NCBI GenBank assembly: GCA_029242325.1
Contig: JAQWUD010000019.1
Location: forward strand, 1 to 64,000
Source of the DNA: Luminiphilus sp.
Lineage (GTDB): Bacteria; Pseudomonadota; Gammaproteobacteria; Pseudomonadales; Halieaceae
Length of the DNA: 64,000 nt
Direction: 5' to 3'
Positions 54,157-64,000 of this stretch are shown in pieces. The translations under genes and the position numbers were made by a program. Positions within the stretch are counted from its first letter, which is position 1. Each line of letters opens with the position of its first letter. The notes under the pieces are model-generated. The model saw only the letters and a program-made list of their open reading frames with translations. It ran no database searches and was not told the DNA's origin.

Positions 54157-55920
54157 ATGAGAACGATTTCATTTGATGCGGTGATTGTTGGGGGCGGAGG
54201 TGCAGGTATGCGAGCTGCTCTTCAGTTGGCGCAGTCCGGCTATAAAACGGCCGTGATTTCTAAGGTATTTCCCACGCGCTCTCATACCGTTTCTGCGCAG
54301 GGCGGTATTACCTGTGCGATCGCCAGTGCGGACCCCGACGACGACTGGCGCTGGCACATGTACGACACGGTCAAAGGGTCTGATTATATTGGCGACCAGG
54401 ATGCGATCGAGTACATGTGCTCGGTGGGCCCGGAAGCCATATTCGAGTTGGAGCACATGGGTTTGCCTTTTTCCCGGACCGAGGAGGGTAGGATCTACCA
54501 GCGGCCTTTTGGTGGTCAGTCCAAGAGCTTCGGTGAAGGAGGGCAGGCAGCGCGAACGTGTGCGGCAGCTGATCGCACCGGTCACGCGCTACTGCATACC
54601 CTCTATCAAAACAATATCAAGAACGAGACCGTATTTTTTAACGAGTGGTTTGCTGTCGATCTGGTCAAGAACCAAGACGGCGCAGTGGTGGGAGTGATCG
54701 CAATTTGCATTGAGACGGGTGAAACCGTCTACGTGAAGTCCAAGGCGACGGTGTTTGCAACGGGGGGTGCGGGTAGGATTTACGCGTCTACGACTAATGC
54801 ACATATCAACACGGGTGATGGCATGGGTATGGCCCTCAGGGCAGGAGTGCCGGCTCAGGACATGGAAATGTGGCAGTTCCACCCGACCGGAATCTACGGC
54901 GCGGGTACTTTGGTGACCGAGGGTTGTCGTGGCGAAGGCGGATACCTTATCAATAAAGATGGCGAGCGTTTTATGGAGCGATACGCACCCAACGCAAAAG
55001 ACCTTGCTGGGCGCGATGTAGTTGCCCGCTCAATGGTGATGGAGATACTGGAAGGTCGCGGCTGTGGGCCCAATGGCGATCACGTCAAGTTGAAGCTTGA
55101 TCATCTAGGAGAGGAAGTGCTGGAGTCACGACTGCCGGGTATATGTGAGCTCAGTCGAACCTTTGCCCACGTTGATCCGGTGAAAGAACCCATACCCGTG
55201 GTGCCAACCTGTCACTACATGATGGGGGGTATTCCCACTAACATTCACGGACAGGCGTTAAACGTCGATGCTGACGGCAACGACGCGGTTATCCCCGGGT
55301 TGTACGCGTGTGGGGAGGCAGCGTGTGTGTCAGTGCACGGCGCAAACCGGCTTGGTGGGAACTCCCTTTTGGATCTGGTCGTGTTCGGGCGCGCATCAGG
55401 GTTGTTTATTGAAAAATCCTTGCGCGAGGGTATCGAATTGCGCAATGCGTCGCAGACGGATATCGACGCCGCCAATACGCGACTCCAAGCGCTGAATGAT
55501 CGCGAGAAAGGCGAATCGGTAGCGCCTCTCCGGCATGAGCTTCAGGAAATTATGCAGAATCATTTTGGTGTGTTCCGGACCGGCGATTTCATGCGCGAAG
55601 GTATCGCCAAGCTAGCATCGTTGCGGGAACGGGTTGATTCGGTGGTTTTGGCTGATACCTCCTCAGCCTTCAATACCTCCCGAATAGAGTGCCTTGAGCT
55701 TCAGAATCTGTTTGAGACGGCCGAAGCGACCGCTATAGTTGCCGAAGCGAGGGACGAGAGCCGTGGAGCGCACGCGCGCGACGACTTCACCGAGCGTGAT
55801 GACGAAAACTGGCTATGTCACTCGTTGTATCACAGTGGGGGCAAGCGGGTGTCGAAGCGTGGCGTCAATTTCACGCCGAACACTGTTGAAACGTTTCAAC
55901 CCAAGGCCAGAAGTTACTGA
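54157..55920 (+). CDS. sdhA: Succinate dehydrogenase flavoprotein subunit
   Basis: This 587-residue flavoprotein has the FAD motif [14 protein letters not shown], the histidine for covalent FAD attachment, H43 in [10 protein letters not shown], and the active-site segments [36 protein letters not shown] and [17 protein letters not shown]. It oxidises succinate to fumarate at the inner-membrane surface and passes electrons to SdhB. An 82-bp gap separates it from sdhD; 20 bp separate it from sdhB. Confidence 0.97.
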   Translation: MRTISFDAVIVGGGGAGMRAALQLAQSGYKTAVISKVFPTRSHTVSAQGGITCAIASADPDDDWRWHMYDTVKGSDYIGDQDAIEYMCSVGPEAIFELEHMGLPFSRTEEGRIYQRPFGGQSKSFGEGGQAARTCAAADRTGHALLHTLYQNNIKNETVFFNEWFAVDLVKNQDGAVVGVIAICIETGETVYVKSKATVFATGGAGRIYASTTNAHINTGDGMGMALRAGVPAQDMEMWQFHPTGIYGAGTLVTEGCRGEGGYLINKDGERFMERYAPNAKDLAGRDVVARSMVMEILEGRGCGPNGDHVKLKLDHLGEEVLESRLPGICELSRTFAHVDPVKEPIPVVPTCHYMMGGIPTNIHGQALNVDADGNDAVIPGLYACGEAACVSVHGANRLGGNSLLDLVVFGRASGLFIEKSLREGIELRNASQTDIDAANTRLQALNDREKGESVAPLRHELQEIMQNHFGVFRTGDFMREGIAKLASLRERVDSVVLADTSSAFNTSRIECLELQNLFETAEATAIVAEARDESRGAHARDDFTERDDENWLCHSLYHSGGKRVSKRGVNFTPNTVETFQPKARSY

Positions 55921-55940
55921 GGGAGACAGGAGCGCCATCC

Positions 55941-56648
55941 ATGTTAAACGTGAGCCTTTACCGCTATAACCCAGAGACCGATAACGCCCCTTATATGCAA
56001 GACTTTACGGTCGATACGGGCGATCGAGACCTGATGGTGCTTGATGTCTTGGAGCTGATCAAGGCGGAGTACGATGGCAGTGTCACTTACCGGCGCAGTT
56101 GTCGCGAGGGTGTGTGCGGCTCCGACGGTTTGAATATGAACGGTAAAAACGGCCTTGCTTGCATTACGCCGCTTTCGGAGTCCGTCAAAGGAGGCAAGCT
56201 AGTGATTCGACCGCTACCGGGTCTACCTGTGATTCGAGATCTCGTAGTCGACATGAGCCTCTTCTACGCACAGTACGAAAAGGTCCAGCCTTATCTACAA
56301 AATCCGACCCCTGCGCCCGCCATCGAGCGTCTTCAGTCCCCGGAAGAGCGCGCGCAGCTTGATGGCCTTTATGAGTGTATTCTTTGCGCATGCTGCTCAA
56401 CCAGTTGTCCCTCTTTTTGGTGGAATCCGGATCGATTTGTCGGCCCAGCCGGGCTGTTGCAGGCTTATCGATTCCTTGCAGATAGCCGCGACACTGCGAC
56501 CGAAGAGCGTCTCGCGAAGCTCGATGACCCCTTCAGTGTATTTCGATGCCATGGCATCCAAAATTGCGTCAATGTGTGTCCTAAGGGCTTGAATCCGACC
56601 AAGGCAATTGGGCACATCAGGGGCATGCTGCTCAATCGGGCCACGTAA
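55941..56648 (+). CDS. sdhB: Succinate dehydrogenase iron-sulfur subunit
   Basis: This 235-residue protein carries all three clusters: the 2Fe-2S set in CREGVCGSDGLNMNGKNG with the closing cysteine in LACI, the 4Fe-4S CILCACCSTSCP and the 3Fe-4S CHGIQNCVNVCPKGLNP. It carries electrons from the flavin to quinone. GGAGACAGGAG precedes the ATG. It ends the sdh operon; sucA follows after 233 bp. Confidence 0.97.
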   Translation: MLNVSLYRYNPETDNAPYMQDFTVDTGDRDLMVLDVLELIKAEYDGSVTYRRSCREGVCGSDGLNMNGKNGLACITPLSESVKGGKLVIRPLPGLPVIRDLVVDMSLFYAQYEKVQPYLQNPTPAPAIERLQSPEERAQLDGLYECILCACCSTSCPSFWWNPDRFVGPAGLLQAYRFLADSRDTATEERLAKLDDPFSVFRCHGIQNCVNVCPKGLNPTKAIGHIRGMLLNRAT

Positions 56649-56676
56649 GTGCCTTCGGGCATCCCATATCTAAAAT

Positions 56677-56725
56677 TTATGGGCTCCCACGTCTGGTTAT
56701 GGGGCTCATAACTGAAAAGAATAAT
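56677..56725 (+). promoter_or_regulatory. Direct repeats and weak promoter before sucA
   Basis: TTATGGGCTC (56677-56686) and TTATGGGGCTC (56697-56707) form a direct repeat with a 20-base period. The second copy overlaps a weak promoter, TTATGG, 17 bp, AATAAT (56697-56725). The rest of the 233-bp gap holds no gene. A small hairpin (ACGCCG with CGGCGT, near 56764-56785) lacks a T-run. A regulated promoter for sucA is plausible, not shown. Confidence 0.4.
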
Positions 56726-56881
56726 ACGTGTTCTAAAAGCACAAACGTCATTTTTTAAGCCTGACGCCGACATTGGACCGGCGTAATCTCCTGCAAAATT
56801 CCATACACTACGCTCCGTGGTAGACTCAGGACGCGCGTAAGCGCGGTATCCTGATGTTTCGAGTCGTATGGGGGAGACTGT

Positions 56882-59749
56882 GTGACCAAGGCGACACCAA
56901 TGCCCGGCATGATGGCGCAATGGGCGACATCCCACATTGCCGGCGGCAATGCTGAATATGTCGAAGTGCTCTACGAAACCTATCTCAGGGACCCCAATGG
57001 GGTAGCACCTGAATGGCGCGACTACTTCGATCAACTCCCCTTAGTGGACTCAACGTCGCGCACTGCACATGACGTTCCGCACTCGGTTCTACGCGAGCGC
57101 TTTGCACGCATCTCGAAGATGCGCGTGCGGACAGACGCCACGGTGGCGCACGATGCTCATGCGACCGAGTATGAGCGCAAACAGGTGCGAGTTGTTCAGC
57201 TGATCTCTGCCTACCGCCAGCGGGGGCACCAGCAAGCCTCTCTGGACCCGCTTGGGCTGGCAACCCGCGCTTTGGTGTCAGATTTGGAGCTCTCTTTTCA
57301 TGAGCTGAGTGAGGCGGACCTCGACACAACCTTTCAGGTTGGTACGGTTTATTTCGGTCGCTCTGAAGCCACGTTAGCCGACATTCAGGATGACCTCAAA
57401 AAGACCTACTGTGGCACGGTAGGCGCCGAATTTCTGCACATCGTCAATACGGAGGAGCGCCACTGGATAATGAGTCGGATGGAGGCTGTCCGAAGCGCAC
57501 CCGAGTTTTCACGAGATCAGCGTTTACAAATCTTGAGACAACTTAACAGCGCTGAGGGACTGGAGAAGTCCCTTGGCTCTAAATACCCGGGCACGAAGCG
57601 CTTTGGACTGGAGGGCGGTGAGAGTCTGATCCCGCTCATGTCGGAGGCAATACAGCGTGTTGGCGGATACGGTGCCAAAGAGATATGTATCGGTATGGCT
57701 CACCGCGGGCGTCTCAATATGCTGGTCAATATTTTGGGAAAGAACCCTGTTGAGTTATTTGATGAATTCGAGGGCAAGGTCACTCACATAGGGTCTGGCG
57801 ATGTGAAGTATCACCAAGGCTTTTCCTCTAACATGATGACGCCCGGAGGGGAGGTGCATCTCGCGCTGGCCTTTAATCCCTCTCACTTGGAAATTGTCTC
57901 TCCAGTGATCGAGGGCTCGGTGCGGGCACGACAGGATCGGCGTTCTGATCGGGTTGGCCAGTCAGTAGTTCCGATAGTAATGCATGGCGACGCTTCTTTT
58001 GCAGGGCAGGGCGTGGTCATGGAAACGTTTCAGATGTCCCAGACCCGCGCGCACCGGACGGGTGGAACCTTACACATCGTGCTTAACAACCAGATCGGCT
58101 TTACCACCAGCGAGCCAGCTGATGCGCGTTCGACAGAGTACTGCACAGACATTGCGAAAATGGTCCAGGCGCCTATTTTTCACGTCAACGGCGATGACCC
58201 TGAAGCGGTTGTGTTCGTCACGCAGCTGGCCGTAGATTTTCGTAACCAGTTTCACAAGGATGTCGTGATCGATTTGGTGTGTTATCGGCGAAGAGGTCAT
58301 AACGAGGCCGACGAACCGTCTGTCACTCAGCCGGAGATGTACGACAAGATCAAGGCTCAGGCGACAACCAGAGATCTTTACGCGCAGCGTCTTATTGCTG
58401 AGGGGCTCCTCAGTGTCGAGGAAGATGCTGAATGGGTGAATCTCTATCGGGAGGCCCTTGAGCGAGACGAGCCGATTGTCAGCTCGCTTGTGTCGAAGCC
58501 TAACAAGGCGATGTTTGTCGACTGGACGCCCTACCTTAATCACCGCTGGGACCTGGCCGCTGATACGAAGGTGCCTATTGGCGACCTCAAAAAGCTGTCC
58601 GAGCGCACTGCGTCGTTGCCGGACGGGTTTTCCGTCCACCGCGTTGTGAGAAAGTTGTTGGATGACCGTCTCAAAATGGGTGCGGGCGCTCAGGAAGTGA
58701 ATTGGGGATTTGCTGAGACGATGGCATATGCGTCTCTGTTGGACGAGGGATTTCCCGTGCGCCTCACCGGGCAGGATGTGGGCCGCGGGACATTCAGTCA
58801 TCGTCATGCAGTGCTTCGCAATCAGCGTGATGGGGGCGCCTGGATTCCATTACAAAATGTCGGTGATGAGCAAGCGTCCTTCCAGATTTATGACTCCCTC
58901 CTGTCGGAGGAGGCTGTATTGGCTTTTGAGTATGGCTATGCCACGACCTCGCCCGGGGTCTTGGTGATCTGGGAAGCTCAGTTCGGTGATTTCGCCAACG
59001 GCGCACAAGTTGTTATCGACCAATTTATTTCGAGTGGGGAAAACAAGTGGAGCCGTCTCTGTGGGTTGACCATGCTGTTACCGCATGGGTACGAGGGCCA
59101 GGGTCCAGAGCACTCCTCCGCGCGGCTAGAGCGGTTTCTGCAGCTTTGTGCTGAAGACAATATCCAAGTGTGTATACCGAGCACACCCGCTCAGGTTTTC
59201 CACATGTTGAGGAGACAGGCTATCCGTCCGTTACGGACACCGTTGGTTGTGATGACCCCAAAGAGTTTGTTGCGCCATAAGGAGGCGGTGTCTGGCATTG
59301 ATGAGTTGGCCGAGGGTAGCTTCAGGACCGTAATTGATGAGACGGACGGGCTTCACGCCGAATCAGTCAAGCGCGTAATCCTGTGTTCTGGCAAGGTTTT
59401 CTTCGATCTGAGAGCGGCGCGACGAGAGCGTGACATCAATGACATTGTCATTATTCGCATTGAGCAAATGTATCCCTTTCCCCGAGTTGATCTGCTTGAG
59501 GTGATCTCACGTTACGTGAACGTAGAGGACGTTGTTTGGTTGCAAGAGGAGCCTAAAAATCAGGGCGCATGGTATGCCATGCAGAGTCGAATCAGGGCCG
59601 TCGTGCAGCGACACAAGGTAGATGTGTTCCTGCGATATGTCGGCAGGGATCCGTCCGCTTCTGCAGCCGCGGGGTATTCAGCGCTTCATATGCGCGAGCA
59701 GGAAAAGTTTATAGATGAGGCACTGGGGCCAATGCCCTGGGGCTTTTAA
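56882..59749 (+). CDS. sucA: 2-oxoglutarate dehydrogenase E1 component
   Basis: This 955-residue thiamine-diphosphate enzyme has the N-terminal SucB-binding region (HIAGGNAEYVEVLYETYLRD), RFGLEGGESLIPLMSEAIQR, GMAHRGRLNMLVNILGK, the ThDP/Mg region with HGDASFAGQGVVMET and NGDDPEAVVFV, and DVGRGTFSHRHAVL in the pyrimidine domain. It decarboxylates 2-oxoglutarate as part of the suc complex. The GTG at 56882 follows GGGGGAG. sucB starts 21 bp after its stop. Confidence 0.97.
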   Translation: MTKATPMPGMMAQWATSHIAGGNAEYVEVLYETYLRDPNGVAPEWRDYFDQLPLVDSTSRTAHDVPHSVLRERFARISKMRVRTDATVAHDAHATEYERKQVRVVQLISAYRQRGHQQASLDPLGLATRALVSDLELSFHELSEADLDTTFQVGTVYFGRSEATLADIQDDLKKTYCGTVGAEFLHIVNTEERHWIMSRMEAVRSAPEFSRDQRLQILRQLNSAEGLEKSLGSKYPGTKRFGLEGGESLIPLMSEAIQRVGGYGAKEICIGMAHRGRLNMLVNILGKNPVELFDEFEGKVTHIGSGDVKYHQGFSSNMMTPGGEVHLALAFNPSHLEIVSPVIEGSVRARQDRRSDRVGQSVVPIVMHGDASFAGQGVVMETFQMSQTRAHRTGGTLHIVLNNQIGFTTSEPADARSTEYCTDIAKMVQAPIFHVNGDDPEAVVFVTQLAVDFRNQFHKDVVIDLVCYRRRGHNEADEPSVTQPEMYDKIKAQATTRDLYAQRLIAEGLLSVEEDAEWVNLYREALERDEPIVSSLVSKPNKAMFVDWTPYLNHRWDLAADTKVPIGDLKKLSERTASLPDGFSVHRVVRKLLDDRLKMGAGAQEVNWGFAETMAYASLLDEGFPVRLTGQDVGRGTFSHRHAVLRNQRDGGAWIPLQNVGDEQASFQIYDSLLSEEAVLAFEYGYATTSPGVLVIWEAQFGDFANGAQVVIDQFISSGENKWSRLCGLTMLLPHGYEGQGPEHSSARLERFLQLCAEDNIQVCIPSTPAQVFHMLRRQAIRPLRTPLVVMTPKSLLRHKEAVSGIDELAEGSFRTVIDETDGLHAESVKRVILCSGKVFFDLRAARRERDINDIVIIRIEQMYPFPRVDLLEVISRYVNVEDVVWLQEEPKNQGAWYAMQSRIRAVVQRHKVDVFLRYVGRDPSASAAAGYSALHMREQEKFIDEALGPMPWGF

Positions 59750-59770
59750 TTCAGTTTTGAGGATATTTTC

Positions 59771-61018
59771 ATGAGTGTTGAGATCAAAGCGCCCGCTTTT
59801 CCCGAGTCTGTGGCAGACGGGGTGGTGGCCATCTGGCATAAAAAAGCGGGGGATGCCGTTGCTCGGGACGAGCTTCTGGTTGAAATAGAAACCGACAAGG
59901 TGGTGATGGAAGTGGTGGCTCCTGAGCCAGGCGTCATCGAATCGATTTTTGTGCAGGTGGGAGAAACCATTGCCAGCGAAGCGTTGCTGGCAACCCTTGT
60001 GGCGGGAGAGGTGGCTTCCCCCGACAGGGCAAGTGGTGCTCCTGGCGAAGCGGCTGATGCGGCGGCAGAAGAAGATCGCACGAGGCCTGCGACCGATGCA
60101 GATGAACCCGTCCCCATGGGTCCTGCTGTGCGCGCCTTGCTGGAGGAGCACAGCCTGAATGCGCCCGACGTTGCGGCGACGGGAAAAGGCGGACGTCTAT
60201 TAAAGGAAGATGTACTAGCCCATGTAGCGAGCCAGCAAGCTCAGCAGGAGCGGCCCGCATCGCTAGCGGAACAGCCTGCCTCTCAGCCGTTGGAACTGAC
60301 CGGCCCCACCAGCGAGCGAATTGAAAAGCGTGTGCCGATGACCCGAATGCGGGCCAGAATTGCTGAGCGTTTGTTGGGGGCTACGCAACAAACGGCCATG
60401 CTCACCACTTTCAATGAGGTCAACATGGCGTCGTTGATGAAGTTGCGCAAACAGTACCGCGACCAATTTGAAGCCGTTCACAACGGCACGCGACTAGGAT
60501 TTATGGGCTTCTTCGTGAAAGCGGCCTGCGAGGCATTAAAGCGCTTCCCAGAGGTGAATGCCTCTATCGATGGTGAGGACGTGGTTTACCATGGGTATCA
60601 GGACATCGGTGTAGCGGTATCGGTGGATGAGGGTTTAGTCGTGCCGGTGCTCCGCGATGCGGACTTTATGAGCATCGCCGATGTTGAGGCGGCGATCTAC
60701 GATTATGGCGTCAAGGCGCGAGACAAAAAGCTCACTATAGAGGAGATGACGGGAGGGACCTTCACCGTCTCCAACGGCGGCGTGTTCGGCTCGCTATTGT
60801 CGACGCCGATTCTCAACCCGCCTCAAACCGGCATCTTGGGCATGCACTCTATTCAGGAGCGCCCGATTGCGATGAATGGGGAGGTGGTGATCCAACCCAT
60901 GATGTATCTGGCGCTTTCGTATGACCACAGGCTGGTAGATGGTAAGACCGCTGTGCAATTTCTTGTAACGATCAAGGGCTTGATTGAGGATCCCGCGCGG
61001 ATTCTGCTTCAACTCTGA
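59771..61018 (+). CDS. sucB: 2-oxoglutarate dehydrogenase E2, dihydrolipoyl succinyltransferase
   Basis: This 415-residue protein has one lipoyl domain with the modified lysine K43 in [11 protein letters not shown], an alanine- and acid-rich linker, a subunit-binding domain ([20 protein letters not shown]) and a catalytic domain with [19 protein letters not shown] and the active-site histidine in [11 protein letters not shown]. It transfers the succinyl group to CoA. The lpd gene follows after 13 bp. Confidence 0.97.
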   Translation: MSVEIKAPAFPESVADGVVAIWHKKAGDAVARDELLVEIETDKVVMEVVAPEPGVIESIFVQVGETIASEALLATLVAGEVASPDRASGAPGEAADAAAEEDRTRPATDADEPVPMGPAVRALLEEHSLNAPDVAATGKGGRLLKEDVLAHVASQQAQQERPASLAEQPASQPLELTGPTSERIEKRVPMTRMRARIAERLLGATQQTAMLTTFNEVNMASLMKLRKQYRDQFEAVHNGTRLGFMGFFVKAACEALKRFPEVNASIDGEDVVYHGYQDIGVAVSVDEGLVVPVLRDADFMSIADVEAAIYDYGVKARDKKLTIEEMTGGTFTVSNGGVFGSLLSTPILNPPQTGILGMHSIQERPIAMNGEVVIQPMMYLALSYDHRLVDGKTAVQFLVTIKGLIEDPARILLQL

Positions 61019-61028
61019 ATGGGGGTAA

Positions 61029-62468
<1,440 letters not shown>

Positions 62469-62495
62469 TAACTGTATCCCTTCGCTGCCGCGGGC

Positions 62496-62529
62496 CCTCG
62501 GTTCCCACGGAGTAGGTAGGTAACCGAGG
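62496..62529 (+). other. Hairpin in the lpd-sucC gap
   Basis: CCTCGGTT (62496-62503) pairs with AACCGAGG (62522-62529) across an 18-base loop, in a 79-bp gap. There is no T-run. It could protect or separate lpd and sucCD messages, or shield the sucC leader. Confidence 0.45.
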
Positions 62530-62547
62530 ACAACCAGAGAGGAAAGT

Positions 62548-63717
62548 ATGAATTTGCATGAATATCAGGGTAAGGCCCTGTTTGCTGAATACGGTTTGCC
62601 GGTTTCTACCGGGCACGCTGTTGAGTCAGCTGAGGCGGCAATTGAAGCGGCGCGCGCAATCGGTGGGGAACGCTGGGTGGTAAAGGCGCAGGTCCATGCA
62701 GGGGGTCGCGGCAAGGCGGGCGGTGTTAAATTAGTCGATTCACCAGAGGCCGCGGCCGAGTTTGCTGATCAGTGGCTTGGCAAGAGACTGGTGACCTATC
62801 AAACAGACGCCTCTGGCCAGCCCGTCTCTTGTATTTTGGTCGAGTCCTGTATCGATATTGCTGACGAGCTTTATCTTGGGGCAGTTGTTGACCGTGCGAG
62901 TCGGCGTATTGTATTCATGGCATCGACTGAGGGTGGTGTGGAGATCGAGAAGGTTGCCCACGAAACACCCGAAAAAATTCTCAAGGCCGAGATTGATCCG
63001 CTAGTGGGTGCGCAACCGTTTCAAGGGCGCGATCTGGCTTTTCGCCTTGGCCTCAGCGGCGCACAAATAAAGCAATTCGTTGCCATTTTTATGGGTCTGG
63101 CCAGGCTGTTTCAGGATAAAGACCTGGCGCTGATCGAGGTGAACCCTTTGGTGATTACCGATGCAGGCGATCTGCACTGCCTCGATGCAAAGGTTGTCGC
63201 TGATTCCAATGCTTTATACCGCCATCCAGAGCTTGAGGCGATGCACGACCCCTCTCAAGATGATGAGCGCGAGGCGCATGCTGCGGCCTGGGATCTGAAC
63301 TACGTGGCGCTCGATGGCAACATTGGCTGCATGGTCAATGGAGCTGGACTGGCCATGGGCACGATGGACATTGTGAAACTACACGGGGGATCGCCCGCGA
63401 ATTTTCTGGACGTGGGCGGCGGCGCAACCAAAGAGCGGGTTACCGAAGCGTTTAAAATTATCCTGTCCGACAGCAACGTGCAGGCAGTTCTGATCAACAT
63501 CTTTGGAGGCATCGTTCGTTGTAACCTGATCGCTGAGGGAGTGGTGGGTGCAGTAGAGGAGGTGGGCGTGGAAGTGCCCGTCGTCGTCCGGCTAGAGGGT
63601 AATAACGCAAGTTTGGGTCGTAAAGTGTTGGCAGACAGTGGCCTGAATATTGAGGCGGCAGAGAGCCTCTCCGATGCAGCGAAAAAGGTGGTTGCCGCAG
63701 CGGGAGGTGCGCAATGA
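62548..63717 (+). CDS. sucC: Succinyl-CoA synthetase beta subunit
   Basis: This 389-residue ATP-grasp protein opens [20 protein letters not shown] and has the nucleotide-binding [28 protein letters not shown], and [20 protein letters not shown] with [14 protein letters not shown]. It works with SucD to make ATP or GTP from succinyl-CoA. GAGGAAAG precedes the ATG. Its stop overlaps the sucD start (ATGA). Confidence 0.97.
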   Translation: MNLHEYQGKALFAEYGLPVSTGHAVESAEAAIEAARAIGGERWVVKAQVHAGGRGKAGGVKLVDSPEAAAEFADQWLGKRLVTYQTDASGQPVSCILVESCIDIADELYLGAVVDRASRRIVFMASTEGGVEIEKVAHETPEKILKAEIDPLVGAQPFQGRDLAFRLGLSGAQIKQFVAIFMGLARLFQDKDLALIEVNPLVITDAGDLHCLDAKVVADSNALYRHPELEAMHDPSQDDEREAHAAAWDLNYVALDGNIGCMVNGAGLAMGTMDIVKLHGGSPANFLDVGGGATKERVTEAFKIILSDSNVQAVLINIFGGIVRCNLIAEGVVGAVEEVGVEVPVVVRLEGNNASLGRKVLADSGLNIEAAESLSDAAKKVVAAAGGAQ

Positions 63718-64000
63718 GTATTTTGATCAATTCCGATACCCGCGTGATTTGTCAGGGATTCACTGGTTCACAAGGCACGTTCCACTCCGAGCAGGCGTTG
63801 GCGTATGGCACAAAAATGGTTGGCGGCGTAACGCCAGGCAAAGGGGGTCAAACGCACCTGGAGCTTCCCGTTTTTAATACCGTATCTGAAGCAGTGGATA
63901 GCACCGGCGCGGAGGCTTCGGTCATCTATGTGCCTGCGCCATTTTGCAAGGACTCGATTCTCGAGGCTGCCAATGCAGGAATTGAGTTGATCGTTTGTAT
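63714..64000 (+). CDS. sucD: Succinyl-CoA synthetase alpha subunit, N-terminal part (runs off right edge)
   Basis: The first 95 residues are present. [20 protein letters not shown], then [19 protein letters not shown] and [18 protein letters not shown], are the CoA-binding start of SucD, and [17 protein letters not shown] follows. The phosphohistidine region lies beyond the window. It overlaps sucC by four bases. Confidence 0.95.
   Translation, partial: MSILINSDTRVICQGFTGSQGTFHSEQALAYGTKMVGGVTPGKGGQTHLELPVFNTVSEAVDSTGAEASVIYVPAPFCKDSILEAANAGIELIVC

Noticed and set aside
58070-58807. A 245-codon open frame on the minus strand inside sucA
   Set aside because: It is wholly antisense to a strongly conserved enzyme, shows no family motif and is a by-product of the high G+C codon pattern.

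Overview
The window (about 57% G+C by eye, dense coding, no rRNA, tRNA, insertion sequence or CRISPR seen) reads as a chromosomal segment of a free-living aerobic gammaproteobacterium. The block gltA / sdhCDAB-sucAB-lpd-sucCD has the order found in Pseudomonas. The runs smc-zipA-ligA, phoBR, tesA/ybbA-ybbP and ccmABCDEFGHI are typical of the class. An acyl-CoA and aromatic catabolic region at the left suggests a marine heterotroph of the Halieaceae (OM60/NOR5) kind, but that placement is inference from gene content only.

Left part (1-15 kb): a catabolic region. It opens with the N-terminal 430 residues of a monooxygenase/Old-Yellow-Enzyme fusion of the 2-aminobenzoyl-CoA or salicylyl-CoA hydroxylase type. 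This is divergent from a MarR regulator, with two 21-bp operator-like repeats between them. Then come a divergent OYE flavoenzyme, a succinate-semialdehyde-type dehydrogenase, a flavin reductase, an FMN reductase and a dienelactone hydrolase. sseA and tpiA follow, then a lipid or acyl-CoA module (thiolase-like TLP1, SDR, crotonase), an AI-2E/PerM permease, a type-B carboxylesterase and a uridine kinase.

Middle part (15-32 kb): a minus-strand cluster (acyltransferase, alpha/beta hydrolase, periplasmic glutathione-peroxidase-like protein, HNH protein); a DMT exporter; a Cof-type HAD phosphatase; a peroxide-defence operon (rubrerythrin, GlpC-like Fe-S protein, DUF3501) divergent from oxyR; a YgiQ radical-SAM protein overlapping a voltage-gated K+ channel with a zinc ribbon; tesA facing ybbA-ybbP with overlapping start codons; and mdh.

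Right part (32-64 kb): ttcA followed by the complete System I cytochrome c maturation operon ccmABCDEFGHI; smc-zipA-ligA plus an SLT lipoprotein; phoBR behind a near-perfect Pho box; hisC; a ketoacyl synthase III encoded directly behind gltA; and the TCA block, with recognisable back-to-back promoters for gltA and sdhC. sucD runs off the right edge. Together mdh, gltA, sdh, suc and lpd supply most of the TCA cycle, and the ccm genes supply the c-type cytochromes for the aerobic chain it feeds.

No clearly new system was found. The items most worth a second look are the rubrerythrin/Fe-S/DUF3501/OxyR locus, the CoA-linked dearomatising fusion enzyme with its paired operators, the divergent OYE, and the ketoacyl synthase tied to citrate synthase.
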